From Pelagomonas calceolata (Eukaryota; Sar; Pelagophyceae; Pelagomonadales; Pelagomonadaceae), in the NCBI GenBank assembly GCA_918797485.1, contig CAKKNE010000001.1:3410001-3474000 (forward strand): 64,000 nucleotides of DNA, written 5' to 3'. The translations under genes and the position numbers were made by a program. The notes under the pieces were generated by a model. The model made no database searches. It was not told the DNA's origin and saw only the letters and a program-made list of their open reading frames with translations. Shown here in pieces: positions 1 through 8,842 of the stretch. Every line of letters starts with the position of its first letter. The first letter of the stretch is position 1.

Positions 1-1498
1 CTGGTCGCTCGAGCACGTCGCGGCGCGGCGCGGCGACCTCGTGCACATCGAGTCGCGGCGCGACGAGGAGGTGACGCTCGAGTTCCTGCGCGGCGCCGAC
101 GAGGCGCTGCTGAACGTCGACCCGCAGACGGTCCGCCGCGCCCTCGCCGCGGCGCTCGTCCGCGTCGTGCCGGACCGCGAGGCGGACGAGGGCCCGGGCC
201 CGGGCGTGGCGGAAGAGGTCGACGCGTTCGCGACGGAGTACGCCGAGCTCATCCTCATCGGACTGAGCAAGGTGCCGCGGCTTGCCGACGGCCGCACGCC
301 GGTCGAGGTCGTGCCCGACGAGTCGGTGGAGGACAAGGCCGACCGGGAGTGGCTCGGGTTCACGCATAACGGGTCCTACGCGGCCCGCACGCGCCACGTG
401 CTGGTGAAGCGCGAGCGGGACCGGCGCCGGAGCGCGCGCGAGCTGGCCGTCGCGTACGTGCCACTCGCGTTCCGCCTCGCGTTCGCGGTGGTCGTCTTAA
501 TAGGCTTCGCCGGGTTCGCCTGGGGTACGGCCACCAATTTCGTCGTGTTCCTGCCGGACACGATGGCCTTGGCGGTGTCGGTCGTGCTGAACCTCTGGGC
601 GCTCTCTTCGACGCTCAACTACACGGCCGCGTTCCTCGAGGTCGACGCCGACGCCTCGGCCTGGCGCCGCGCCGCCGTCGTCACGTGCCGCTTCCACGAG
701 GGCTTGGCTCGCGTGATGTCCTGGGAGCTGCCGCTCGTGGCCCGGACGCGGGCGCTGCAGGCGTCGTGCGGCGACGTGGTGCTGCGGTGGTCGCGGCGCC
801 TCCAGCGCCAGGCCTTCCGCGAGCACCTGTCGCGGGGGCGCATCCGGGCGTCGGACGCTTGTTTATTTCTCGAAGATGTCGCTCGCTGTCGCGCGAGGCG
901 GCCCGCGCGGCCCGCGCGGGCCGACGTCGAGGACCCGCTCTACCAGTACGCCGGCGAGAAGGGCGCGACACGGGGCGTGATTCCCGGCACGCGCGACGAG
1001 GCGGAGGCGTTCCTGGGCCTCGCCGTCGAGGAGGAGCACACGGGCGCAGCGCCCCTCCCTCTGCCGTCGGCGGCGCTCGTGGCGTCGTTATGCGGCGTCG
1101 CGTCGGGGCGGTTCGCGGGCCTCCTCGAGAACGGCCCCGCGAGCCCCGCGAGCCCGGAGGAGCCGCGAGAAGAGCCCGAGGAGCCGCAGGAGCCGCCGCC
1201 GGTGCGGCCCGCGCCGCTGCCCAAGAAGCGCACCATCGAGGAGGCGCTCGAGGCGGGCGGCTGGGAGTTCAAGCGCGGAAAGCACCACATCGTCTTCGAG
1301 CGCCACGTCGTCGCGCCGGGCGGCCGCCGCGCCAAGCAGACGTTCGTCGCCGCGTCGACGCCGTCGGGCCGCGGCCGCAAGCAAGAGCTCGCCCGGCTCA
1401 ACAAGCTCAACCGCGAAGGCCCTGCCGCGCCCGCCGACGCGGGGGGGGTGCAGCGGACGGCGCGGCGCCGCAAGAAGCTGGGCAAGCGCGGACGCTAG
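1..1498 (+). CDS. Membrane protein of unknown function, 5' end outside the window
   Basis: The frame is open from base 2 to the TAG ending at 1498, so the N-terminus lies upstream of the window. At least 498 residues are visible. Two hydrophobic stretches, at roughly 470-540 and 560-615 of the DNA, should form two membrane segments. After them comes a basic region, then a Pro/Glu-rich linker with repeated EEP units, then a C-terminal block around the motif GGWEFKRGKHHIVFERH. That block loosely resembles the HicA/dsRBD-like small alpha/beta fold, and the protein ends in a basic tail (RRRKKLGKRGR). I do not recognise the whole protein. The HicA-like comparison is only pattern resemblance. The high GC makes long ORFs in other frames (for example 685-1524) shadows of this gene. 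Confidence 0.7.
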   Translation, partial: WSLEHVAARRGDLVHIESRRDEEVTLEFLRGADEALLNVDPQTVRRALAAALVRVVPDREADEGPGPGVAEEVDAFATEYAELILIGLSKVPRLADGRTPVEVVPDESVEDKADREWLGFTHNGSYAARTRHVLVKRERDRRRSARELAVAYVPLAFRLAFAVVVLIGFAGFAWGTATNFVVFLPDTMALAVSVVLNLWALSSTLNYTAAFLEVDADASAWRRAAVVTCRFHEGLARVMSWELPLVARTRALQASCGDVVLRWSRRLQRQAFREHLSRGRIRASDACLFLEDVARCRARRPARPARADVEDPLYQYAGEKGATRGVIPGTRDEAEAFLGLAVEEEHTGAAPLPLPSAALVASLCGVASGRFAGLLENGPASPASPEEPREEPEEPQEPPPVRPAPLPKKRTIEEALEAGGWEFKRGKHHIVFERHVVAPGGRRAKQTFVAASTPSGRGRKQELARLNKLNREGPAAPADAGGVQRTARRRKKLGKRGR

Positions 1499-1677
1499 CT
1501 CTGTTGTGCCGTATTAACTACTAAATAGTACACGACCCTTACCGGCATCAGTCGCTCGCGGCGCGCGACGCGGTCGGGCGCCGCCCCATCACAGGGGGGC
1601 GGCGCCGTCATGAGCGTCGCGCACACATCGAGCGCGTCACCGGCATCGCGCGGTCCGCAACCGCGCATGCCCTAGCC

Positions 1678-2112
1678 TCAGCCGCCGCCGCCGCCCGCGG
1701 AGCCGAAGGACGTCGGCACGCCGGCGCCCGCGGACGCGATGTGCGGCCGCGCCGGCGAGTTCGAGACGTCGTCGTCGTAGACGCCGTGGATGTTCGACTT
1801 CTTCTTCTTCGGGAACGGCGAGTAGGCCGGGTCGAAGAGCGAGCCCCAGTACGCCCGCGTCATCAAAGTCGCGGTCCCGATCGCGCCGCGCTTTTTGGCC
1901 TTCTTGGCCTTGGCGGCGAGCTTGACCTTGGATTTACTCTTCTTCTTCGGCGCCAGGGGCTCGTCGGCGAGCTTCACTTTGGAGCTCTTCTTCGACCGCG
2001 GCGCCGGCGGGGGTCACGAGCCGCCCCTTACTGCGAGTGCGCGCACGGGCCGCGGGCGCGCCGCGGCGGCGCCCACGAAGGCGGCCAGCATCAGGGCTAT
2101 GCCCCGCGCCAT
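1678..2112 (-). CDS. Small Lys-rich protein with N-terminal presequence, probable two exons
   Basis: Exon 1 (2112..2032) starts at ATG and encodes MARGIALMLAAFVGAAAARP, a signal-like hydrophobic leader followed by Arg/Pro. It ends at CTCGCA followed by GTAAGG, a strong donor. Reading through would stop at TGA within 18 bases. Splicing out about 42 bases (1990..2031, or 1987..2031 with the next AG) joins in frame to a Lys-rich reading frame (SSKVKLADEPLAPKKKSK...) that ends at 1678. It contains the conserved-looking stretch TRAYWGSLFDPAYSPF. The predicted product is about 119 aa and probably organelle-targeted or secreted. The function is not recognised. The short intron is inferred only from the donor and frame continuity and has no introner features. 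Confidence 0.5.
1990..2031 (-). other. Probable short spliceosomal intron (42-45 bp)
   Basis: The donor GTAAGG follows a complete codon, and tandem acceptors AAG/AAG end at 1990 or 1987. Removing it bypasses an in-frame TGA. It has no terminal repeats, unlike the other introns here. Confidence 0.4.
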
Positions 2113-2311
2113 GACTCCGCAGCGCGTCTCCGCAGCTCCGCGTGGCACTGCTGTGTGCTGAGTGTCACGGCAAGAGCTGCGGCGAGGCGTACGCAAGCAG
2201 GGAACCCCGCAGCACTGGCAAACCTTCACTACGACTCGATTCCCACGCCTGCTTCCCGGTTGCACCGCTACGCTACGCGTACGAGCAGCTTCAAGTGCGC
2301 TCGAGCTCGTC

Positions 2312-2334
2312 CTAGTGCGTTTATGCACGCTAGC
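2312..2334. promoter_or_regulatory. Divergent-promoter palindrome, copy 1
   Basis: CTAGTGCGTTTATGCACGC followed by TAGC lies in the 2113-2518 gap between divergent genes (minus gene starting at 2112, plus gene starting at 2519). It is the first of 17 copies of the CTAGTG...CGCTAGC element seen in this window. Nothing else is recognisable in this 406-bp gap. Confidence 0.6.
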
Positions 2335-2518
2335 CCCGTTTTTTGAGGCTAGCTTTTTTACCACGCGGGAGTTACGGCTCGGCGAATCGCTTCAACTCAT
2401 CGTCATTCCGCCGTGAATTCAACTGCGATCGCTATTCGCGACTACGGGTGGAACCTGGAAGTCTGAAACCCCCAGGCTGGGCCCTGGTCATAAAATCGTA
2501 CGCTCGCGACTCATAACG

Positions 2519-3193
2519 ATGGACCTCGACGACGGCATCACCTGCCACGCCGCCGACGACCCCGCGATAAAGAACGAGCTGCGCCGCGCCTGGATCGCGG
2601 ACCGCCTCGACGAACGCCTCGGCGAGTTCGGCCAGACGCACGCCGTCGACGTCGTCTGCGCGACCTGGAACGCCAACGGCAAAGACGTCACGAAGCTAAA
2701 CCTCGACCTCGAACCCTGGCTCCGTTCCCGGTCCGCGCCGGCCGACGTCTACGCGGTCGGGGCCCATTGATCCTTCATGATGCCATCGACGCGACGCCTG
2801 CGCCGACGACGCCGCACGCAGGTCGACGCCGGCGCCGTGCCGACGGGGGCCCCGCCGCGCGCCGTCGCCGCCGCGCTCACGTCGCTTCTGGCCACGCTCG
2901 CGGTCCCCGTGTGCGCTCCCGCGTTCCTGCCGCCCTTCGCGGGGACCGACGACGACCGCATCTCGCAGTGGGCTTTTGACCTGCTCGAGGCGCTCCCGAA
3001 CGCGCATTACAACGCCTTCGTCTACGTGTTGGCGTTGCTGCGCGAGGTCCTTGCGAAGTCGTGGCAGACGACGGCGGCGACGCGCCTCGCGTCCGTCGCA
3101 AGGGACGCGTTCCTCCCCGACGGCGAGGCCGAGGCCGACGCGCGCGATCACATCTTCGCGGCGGTGCGATTCCTACTGACGAGTAATCTTTGA
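2519..3193 (+). pseudogene. OCRL-like inositol 5-phosphatase/RhoGAP gene lacking its middle
   Basis: Exon 1 (2519..2755, 79 codons) starts at ATG and ends inside the beginning of an inositol-polyphosphate 5-phosphatase domain: ATWNANGK followed by PADVYAV, matching the TWNxNG and DxYxVGFQE motifs. Exon 2 (2822..3193) is the C-terminal part of an OCRL/INPP5B-type RhoGAP domain (LLEALPNAHYNAFVYVLALLREVL). Spliced, they make only 202 aa. The catalytic core of the phosphatase, the ASH region and the start of the RhoGAP, several hundred residues in the family, are absent although the frame is kept. The intron carries the introner core sequence. The gene looks internally deleted, or an assembly collapse occurred between intron repeats. 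A functional short product cannot be excluded. Confidence 0.6.
2756..2821 (+). mobile_element. Decayed introner forming an intron in the OCRL-like gene
   Basis: This 66-bp intron runs from GT to CGCAG. It shares the 20-base core GCCATCGACGCGACGCCTGC (2782 region) with the long introner at 38433-38598. The flanking octamers are GTCGGGGC and GTCGACGC (6 of 8 match). The left terminal repeat is not recognisable. Removing the intron keeps the frame. Confidence 0.55.
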
Positions 3194-3246
3194 AACTACT
3201 GGGTGAGTCGTGGCGGTCGCGTGGTGCCACGAATGCCACGAGAACA

Positions 3247-4239
3247 CTAATATGTCCTATAATGCCCCCGGTCCTTGCGACCCCCGAGAAACGCGCCGAC
3301 CGCGAATGCGACGAGTACCGTCAGGAAACTATAGCCGCACGCCGCCGGCGTCGCCGCCTCGCACGGTGGACAGACAGGCTTGGCTGGTGTCGCAGCGCCG
3401 GGCGAGACGGCTGGTGTTGTTTTGACTGCTGATGCCGGCTGCGGACGTCCACCGCCGTACGACGCGGCCCACGCGGCGGCGCCCTCGCCGCCACCCGCGC
3501 GCCGCGCGGCCCGGGCGACTAACCCTTTCGCGGAGTAGAGGTCATGTCGCGTCGTGAGAAATTCGCGGACCGAGGCGAGCTTTCGGTAGCCCGGCTCCAG
3601 GCTCGACACGACGTTTCGCGTCGACGCGTCTTCGCGCGCCTTGCGAGCAGATACTTCGGCCGGCGTCAGGCCCGTGTCCTCCGTGCCAAGATAAGAGAGC
3701 TCGTAGGCCCCCGACGGCTCCGCGCCGGCGGCCCCGTAGACCCAGTCGAAGATCGCCTTCGTGCGGGCGAGGTGGAACTCGCTTGTGATGACGAGGAGTC
3801 GTCTCCAGCCCGCCAGCGAGCAGTGGTCGTTCCGCGAGTAGAACGCGTTGCCGATCGTGTCGAACGACGTCGTCTCGACGAAGACGTCCGCTGAATTAAC
3901 GCCTTCATTGATGATCACCGCCGCCGACGCCGTCGCCTCGAAGACCACGGAGCCGCGCGCGTCGAGCAGCTGCGGGACGTGGGCCGTGCCCGCCGACAGC
4001 GTCAGAATCTTCGGTTTCTTGGCCGCCGCCTTCCACAGCGCCGCGGCCGCCTTGCACCGCGCGGCGACGAAGGGTAGCTGGGCGTCGGGCGCGGGGGGCG
4101 CGCCGCCGCCGAGCACCAGGATGGCGTCTACTCTCAGTAATTTGGCTTCATCGAATGACAGGATCGTGGCGCTCGTTGTGTGCAGCAATACGGCAGCAAT
4201 CACTGTCGCGCGACGCAGTGCGCCCATGATGCAGCCCAT
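3247..4239 (-). CDS. DUF218/YdcF-SanA-like membrane-anchored protein
   Basis: About 330 aa from the ATG at 4239; an in-frame ATG at 4227 is an alternative, and the frame stays open further upstream. A hydrophobic leader (RRATVIAAVLLHTTSATIL) precedes a DUF218-type domain with the family features DAILVLGGG near the start, a central INEGVNSADVFVE-like stretch and RRLLVITSEFHLARTKAIF. A Ala/Pro/Cys-containing linker (KPVCPPCEAATPAACG) leads to a C-terminal membrane segment (FLTVLVAFAVGAFLGG) and a basic tail. In bacteria the family is linked to envelope functions; the role of the eukaryotic versions is poorly known. The gene is divergent from the gene at 4566 and shares the palindrome at 4386. 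Confidence 0.75.
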   Translation of the reverse strand: MGCIMGALRRATVIAAVLLHTTSATILSFDEAKLLRVDAILVLGGGAPPAPDAQLPFVAARCKAAAALWKAAAKKPKILTLSAGTAHVPQLLDARGSVVFEATASAAVIINEGVNSADVFVETTSFDTIGNAFYSRNDHCSLAGWRRLLVITSEFHLARTKAIFDWVYGAAGAEPSGAYELSYLGTEDTGLTPAEVSARKAREDASTRNVVSSLEPGYRKLASVREFLTTRHDLYSAKGLVARAARRAGGGEGAAAWAASYGGGRPQPASAVKTTPAVSPGAATPAKPVCPPCEAATPAACGYSFLTVLVAFAVGAFLGGRKDRGHYRTY

Positions 4240-4385
4240 CTCCTGGATCCGGTGTGTGCTTGTGCCCTGCTTGTTACAACAGCCGTCCCGCTGAGGGGTG
4301 ACGACTCTGCACAATAGATGGCTCGGAATGAGGTGCGCCAAGGCGCGGGGCAGCCCAAATCAGCCGCGGCGCCCGGCGCCGAGAC

Positions 4386-4408
4386 CTAGCGTGCGCAAAG
4401 ACACTAGC
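4386..4408. promoter_or_regulatory. Divergent-promoter palindrome, copy 2
   Basis: CTAGC-GTGCGC-AAAGACACTAGC lies between divergent genes starting at 4239 (minus) and 4566 (plus). It has the long arm AAGACACTAGC and short arm CTAGCG of the recurring element. Confidence 0.65.
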
Positions 4409-4565
4409 AAGACAGACAAGCCCTAAAAAAGCTGCTTTACAACGCCTGTGATCATTAAAAATCTTCGAAAAAGGAGCTGCCGCAGTGCTTTGCAGGCGCA
4501 TCGATCCCTCGGCCATCGCAATCCATCGCTGCCGGCCAGGTTACATCAAGTCCAGCGCCACCAGG

Positions 4566-5445
4566 ATGGGCGCCGCGATAGAGAGAGAAGCGACGGCCGT
4601 CCTCAAGGACGCCGAACAACTGGCCAAGGTCGACACAATTGAAGAACTCGTCGCATTACTTATCTTCACGGTGATAGCGTTGACAGCAATATGGGTCCTC
4701 TACCGCCTCGACAGCGCGCCCGTCTGGGAGCTTGCGAAGGTCGACGAGTTCACGAAGGCCGTGGACGGCGACCGCGTGCTCTTCGCGGGGTCCTGGAACC
4801 CGCCGCACGCCGGCCACGTCGCTATATTAAGAGCGCTGGCCAGGCGCCACGGGCACGTCTACGCCTGCGTCGGCCACAACGCGAAGAAGACGTATTTGGT
4901 GGATGCCGAGCAGCGCACACAACTCGTGCGCGTTGTGGTGGACGCGGACCCCGTGCTGCGAAACAGGGTGACGGTCGTCGCGACCGCGGGCTACGTCTGG
5001 CGCGAGGCCAAGCGGCTGAAATGCGCCGCGCTCTATAGGGGTGTCCGGAGCTGGCGCGCGGACGGTTTCAGCGAGACGGTCCTGCACGTGCTGAACCTCG
5101 TGTGTGTGCTCGGTGTCCGTTCCTTCCCTTCGTGACGGTCGCGGCGACGGCGTCCGGGTGGGCTCTCCGCCGCCTCCACGCCATCGACGCGGCCCGATCT
5201 ACACACGAGCCGGACGCGAGACCGAAACAACAAGAACACCACACAGGGGCCCGCTCGTCCTCGGCCCGTGCTTAAGACCGGTAGCGACGCGCTACCTCGC
5301 GGCCGACGCCGCGCACGGCGACTGCTCCTCCTCGGAAGTGCGCCGCCGCGTCGCGGCCCACGAGCCGCTCGAGGGCCTCGTGCCGCGCGCCATCCGCGCC
5401 GACGTCAGGCGGCTCTACAAGCGCGGGGGCGACAAGGACGCCTGA
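4566..5445 (+). CDS. Membrane-anchored cytidylyltransferase-like nucleotidyltransferase
   Basis: Two exons, 4566..5101 and 5247..5445, give 244 aa. After a short N-terminus there is one membrane segment (VALLIFTVIALTAIWVLY). The catalytic domain follows, with the nucleotidyltransferase signature GSWNPPHAGHVAIL (GxFxPxHxGH type) and a CoaD-like YRGVRSWRADGFSE in place of the usual RGLR. The reaction is nucleotide transfer to a phospho-substrate as in pantetheine-phosphate adenylyltransferase or related enzymes; the substrate cannot be told from sequence. The first ATG in frame is at 4566. Exon 2 continues the family pattern with SSSEVRRRVA. The gene is convergent with SUMO, whose stop lies 18 bp away. 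Confidence 0.75.
5102..5246 (+). mobile_element. Introner-derived intron in the nucleotidyltransferase gene
   Basis: This 145-bp intron ends in CACCACACAG, like the right terminal repeat of the introner family. It contains CCTCCACGCCATCGACGCG, a 19-base match to the core of the introner at 38433-38598. The exact donor is ambiguous within a GTGTGTG run; GT at 5102 keeps the frame and gives LNLV-GPLVLG. The target duplication is not recognisable, so this copy is old or the boundary is shifted. Confidence 0.5.
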
Positions 5446-5463
5446 TAATTGCAATACACTTAC

Positions 5464-5751
5464 TCAGAGGCCCCCCTGCTGCTCGAGCATGCAGTCGAGC
5501 TGGTCGCCGTCCTCCATGTCGATGTCGGCGGGCGTCTGGTCGCCGCGCACGCGCGAGCCGTCGAAGAGGAAGCGCAGGGAAGTCGCCGCGACGCCCTTGC
5601 GCGTCGAGTACGCGTTGAAGACCTTGTCGAGCTTCGTCGTCTTCTTGACCTTGAAGAAGGTCTCCTCGCCCGTCTGGTCGCGGATGCGGATGTTGAGGCT
5701 GCCCTCGCCGCCCTCCTTCTTCTCGGGCTTCTTGTCCTCCGAGTCGGCCAT
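5464..5751 (-). CDS. SUMO: SUMO (small ubiquitin-like modifier) precursor
   Basis: This 95-aa protein starts at ATG 5751 (MADSEDKKPEKKEGG) and ends QQGG-L. It matches SUMO/Smt3 along its length: a charged flexible N-terminus, then LNIRIRDQTGEETFFKVKK, a beta-grasp fold, FLFDGSRVRGDQTPADIDMEDGD and the diglycine C-terminus. The single residue after GG would be removed by a SUMO protease before conjugation. It acts in nuclear and cytoplasmic protein sumoylation. An upstream in-frame extension (to 5883) is Arg-rich, unlike SUMO, and is probably leader. The stop lies 18 bp from the convergent gene. Confidence 0.95.
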   Translation of the reverse strand: MADSEDKKPEKKEGGEGSLNIRIRDQTGEETFFKVKKTTKLDKVFNAYSTRKGVAATSLRFLFDGSRVRGDQTPADIDMEDGDQLDCMLEQQGGL

Positions 5752-6364
5752 CGCTTTGTCGCCGCTGCTGTCTCTCTCTGCGCGTTCCGCCGCGGTCCGT
5801 GTCTGCGTGGGGCGTCGCGTCGTTTCCGCGGTCCTGCGGCGCTCTCTGCCGTCGGCGCCGGCTGTTCGATGACGGTCAGCCATTGCGGTCGCCCCGCCGT
5901 CGCCGCGCCGGGCGCGCTGCGAGTCAGGTCTGTCCCTCCTTGCTCTGCGCTCCGCTCAGGCGCCGCGGAGGGCTCGGCGCTCTCGCGCAGCCGTCTAGAT
6001 CACGTCTGCGACGTTAAAATTTTGAACTGGCCGGTAGAGGCGCTGCTACGTGCGCAAAATGCCGAGTCGCGCTCGAGCGCTCGAATCGATCGAGCGTCGC
6101 GGGTTTTTGAGCACACGTCTCCGCCGGTTGGAATCTAGGCGCCTCTACTTAGTCGAATTCGCCGAGGAAGTATGGTGGACTCTTGAATGAATTTGGGCTG
6201 GTTTTGCCGAATGCTTGCTCGCGCGCTCGACGCCAGGCATATAGGCCTCCACAGATCATAGACTGTCGCGCAAACAACACCTTTCTATCACCTTTCAGCC
6301 TTGCTAAACGATTCACCATCGCTAACAGCTCACAAGACTCAAAAAGCAGCAAACACAAGCAGCC
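5752..6364. other. Divergent intergenic region without the palindrome
   Basis: A 613-bp gap between SUMO (minus) and the glycosyltransferase (plus). It is less GC-rich near 6180-6360. It has TCTAGATCACG at 5994 and ATCTAGGCG at 6132 but no full copy of the recurring palindrome. I see no gene or repeat. Confidence 0.5.
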
Positions 6365-7456
6365 ATGGCAGCCCAAACGGACTCGCTGCGCAAGTTCGCG
6401 ATCCTCGCATCAAAAGCCAAGATGCACGCCAAGGCCGAAGAGCTCTGGCAGCGCCTCGTCGACGCTAATAACGAGGACGGCGCGGCGCGCTACAACCTCG
6501 CGAACGCCCAATCAGCTCTGGGAAAACTGGACGCTGCCTTAACGCACTACGACGCGGCCATACGGGAGACGGACGACGCCGCACTGGCCAAGGCCTGCCG
6601 CGCGAACGCCTCTTGTGCTTGTATTAAGGCCCAAGAGCCCGATAGAGCGTTACAATACTGCCAGGAGATGGACTCGCCTACCGCATTATATAACCTGAAT
6701 ACGGCTCTAAGGCAGCTGGGCCGGCAGGACGAGGCCATCCGGATAACGTGGGCCAAGATTTTGGGTGACGCGCCGCCGAAATTGCGAGACTATATCCAGT
6801 CAAGGGGCCGCGACCGATCCATAACGGTCGTCTGCGTCAAGTGGGGCGCGAAGTACGATGCGACGTATGTCAACAAGCTCGCGAGAAGTTGTAGGAGGCA
6901 CCTGCAAGGGATGGGGCGCCTCGTGTGCTTCACCGACGACGATGCAGGTTTAGATGATATTGTCGAGGCTCGATCATTACCAACAACAACGATGAAGGCC
7001 TGGTGGCTCAAGGCCTACCTCTTTTCAGACACAGCAAATTTGACGGGCCCGGTCCTCTACTTAGATCTGGACACGGTCGTCTGCGGCGATCTGAGTAAAA
7101 TAGCCGCGCTCGCCTCGGGATCACGCTTCGCGACGCTCGGGACGGCGGCCATGAGGAACGAGAACAGGTCAGGCGGCTACAACTCGAGTGTGATGGCGTG
7201 GACGGCGCCGCTCTACTCGGAGATCTGGGCGTTATTAAACGAGCCGGGCGCCTACGAGGTCATCACAAATTGTGTCTACAAGTTCGACCACTGGCTCGAG
7301 ATGGTTATTGAAGATGCGCGGCTCGTCGACGGCGGCGTCGCGGAGTACGCGTCGTTAACCGGTCCGCCGTCTCCCCAAATATCGGTCGTCTGCTTCCCGC
7401 TGACGCCGAAGCCCCACGAGGTTTCGGATGACTGGGTTCTAGAAAACTGGGTCTAA
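6365..7456 (+). CDS. TPR-domain glycosyltransferase-like protein
   Basis: This 363-aa single-exon gene starts at ATG 6365 (CAGCCATGGCA). The N-terminal ~150 residues form TPR-like helical repeats (HAKAEELWQRLVDANNEDG, ARYNLANAQSALGKLDAAL, LYNLNTALRQLGRQDEAI). The C-terminal domain is a nucleotide-diphospho-sugar transferase fold: SITVVCVKWGAKYDATYVNKL, then a DxD metal-binding motif in VLYLDLDTVVCGDL, then GGYNSSVMAW. It resembles the glycosyltransferase families that use YLDLD as donor-binding motif (GT8-like), and TPR fusion suggests protein-protein contacts. The acceptor is unknown. No signal peptide is seen, so it may be cytosolic. Confidence 0.8.
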   Translation: MAAQTDSLRKFAILASKAKMHAKAEELWQRLVDANNEDGAARYNLANAQSALGKLDAALTHYDAAIRETDDAALAKACRANASCACIKAQEPDRALQYCQEMDSPTALYNLNTALRQLGRQDEAIRITWAKILGDAPPKLRDYIQSRGRDRSITVVCVKWGAKYDATYVNKLARSCRRHLQGMGRLVCFTDDDAGLDDIVEARSLPTTTMKAWWLKAYLFSDTANLTGPVLYLDLDTVVCGDLSKIAALASGSRFATLGTAAMRNENRSGGYNSSVMAWTAPLYSEIWALLNEPGAYEVITNCVYKFDHWLEMVIEDARLVDGGVAEYASLTGPPSPQISVVCFPLTPKPHEVSDDWVLENWV

Positions 7457-7550
7457 TATTTTGTCAAGTTAGAACTCGCGGCCGTGCCACCGCCGGTGGT
7501 GGTGGTGGCGCGACGGCCCGCGCCTGCACAATCAATACACTCTATCGCGA

Positions 7551-7820
7551 TCAAAGGCCGGGACGCCGCTTCTTCGACGCTTTCTTTGCTTGCTTTTTTG
7601 CGCGATTTTTGTGTTGTTTTTTCATTCGTAATTCATGTAAAGTTTTCGACTGGGTCCCGCCCTTCTTGAGCGCGTTCTTGCGGGACTGGGCCTTGCGGCT
7701 CAGTTGCTCCTGGCGTCTTTGGTGATACTCCTCGTGGCTCCGGACCTCGCGGCTCTTCTGCATTTGGGCGCTGCTGAAGGCGGTCAAGAGCGCGACGAGC
7801 GCTGCGAGGCGGCGCATCAT
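7551..7820 (-). CDS. Small secreted, strongly basic protein
   Basis: 89 aa from ATG 7820 (MMRRLAALVALLTAFSSAQ), a clear signal peptide with likely cleavage after SSA. The mature part is a Lys/Arg/Gln-rich helix (REVRSHEEYHQRRQEQLSRK...) ending in KKASKKRRPGL. The function is unknown; the composition suggests an RNA- or polyanion-binding or structural peptide. It is convergent with the gene ending at 7456 and divergent from the gene starting at 8244. Confidence 0.6.
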   Translation of the reverse strand: MMRRLAALVALLTAFSSAQMQKSREVRSHEEYHQRRQEQLSRKAQSRKNALKKGGTQSKTLHELRMKKQHKNRAKKQAKKASKKRRPGL

Positions 7821-8042
7821 GTTTGTGGCGCTCGTCCCACGCGTGCGCGCCGCTCCGACTCGCGTGCCGTCGGCGTCAGCCGGGCTGCCCACCACCACCC
7901 TGTGGGTCCACGGCTCGCGGCTGCGCGCCCGTCCAGTTACGTGGGTCTGCGAGAGTGCTCTAGCCTGACCCCCTCCTTGGGCTGCCCCTTGGGCTGCCTC
8001 TTGCGAGCAATTACGTTCCGTTTTTCTCGGTTATTTTTTGGT

Positions 8043-8065
8043 GCTAGCGGGCTGTAAGGCACTAG
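8043..8065. promoter_or_regulatory. Divergent-promoter palindrome, copy 3
   Basis: GCTAGC-GGGCT-GTAAGGCACTAG lies between divergent starts at 7820 and 8244. The rest of this 423-bp gap holds nothing I recognise. Confidence 0.65.
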
Positions 8066-8243
8066 AAACAGCGCGAGTTTTGCCCGTCGTCCAAGCTAGC
8101 TATACATCGAGCGGCGTTACGCTGGGACGTGATAATCGCAGCCTTACGACCCATATCGCTGTCCCTCAAAATCTTCGGGCGTGGTTCGGCGCTCACCTAA
8201 TCTCCCACACCGCTGCTCTACAGTCGTACAGCCTTGGGCATCG

Positions 8244-8631
8244 ATGGCGTCCCCGCAGATGTGCCTTGCCGTGTCCAGATAACATAAGCACCACGGTTGG
8301 GGCGGCCGCCGCGAAACGCCGTCGAGGCGCCGCCGCGCGCGGGTCCGCGACCGCCGCGTCACGCAGGTACGTCCGCGTCAAGCGGAAAAACACGACGGTC
8401 TTTCTTAATGTAGAGAAGAGCGACTCCTTCGGCGGCATCAAGGCCAAATTAGCGGAGATTTTAGGCGCCGACGCCGAGAAGATACACCTCTTTACCAGTA
8501 GAGACGAATCGACAGAAACGGTCGACACGGCCTTCGTCGACAACTTCTGCGAGTCCGACGTCGTCGTCTACATGAAAATGGACGGGGACAAGGGCATCGA
8601 GGTCGACGAGCCCCCGAAGCCTAGCGCATAA
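8244..8631 (+). CDS. Elongin-B-like ubiquitin-fold protein
   Basis: Exon 1 is only 17 nt (8244..8260: ATG GCG TCC CCG CAG AT), then a 106-bp intron. Exon 2 is 8367..8631, giving 93 aa. The domain YVRVKRKNTTVFLNVEKSD, followed by IKAKLAEILGADAEKIHLF, follows Elongin-B (VFLMIRRHKTTIFTDAKES..., then a ubiquitin-like alpha helix). Elongin-B pairs with Elongin-C in BC-box/cullin E3 ligases and the elongin complex. The micro-exon is inferred: without it the frame upstream has no good start near the domain, while the ATG at 8244 spliced from GTGCC to ACGCAG is in frame and yields MASPQM-YVRV. A longer unspliced N-terminus (from 8038) is the alternative. Confidence 0.65.
8261..8366 (+). other. Probable intron after a 17-nt first exon
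   Basis: The donor is GTGCCT and the acceptor CACGCAG before GTACGTCC. It has no convincing 8-bp duplication or 15-bp terminal repeats, so introner origin is not supported. Confidence 0.5.
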
Positions 8632-8842
8632 AGACGATTTTTCTAAACCTCCGAGTCGCCGGCCGTCACGAGTCATCCGTCGTCGCCTCCGAGCACTTTC
8701 TCCGAGCTAACACTCGGGGCGACGGCGTATGGGGGCCGGGGGCGGGGCGAGTGTTCGGTCAAGCAGGCCCTGCGGCGGCTCCGCGGCTAGGCGGCCTAGC
8801 TCTAAGCAAAGCAACCGTGACCTCCGAGCCGGGCTAAAAATC

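Noticed and set aside
685-1524. Second long frame overlapping the first gene
   Set aside because: Its translation is Arg/Ala/Gly-rich without domains, while the other frame has membrane segments and continues upstream.
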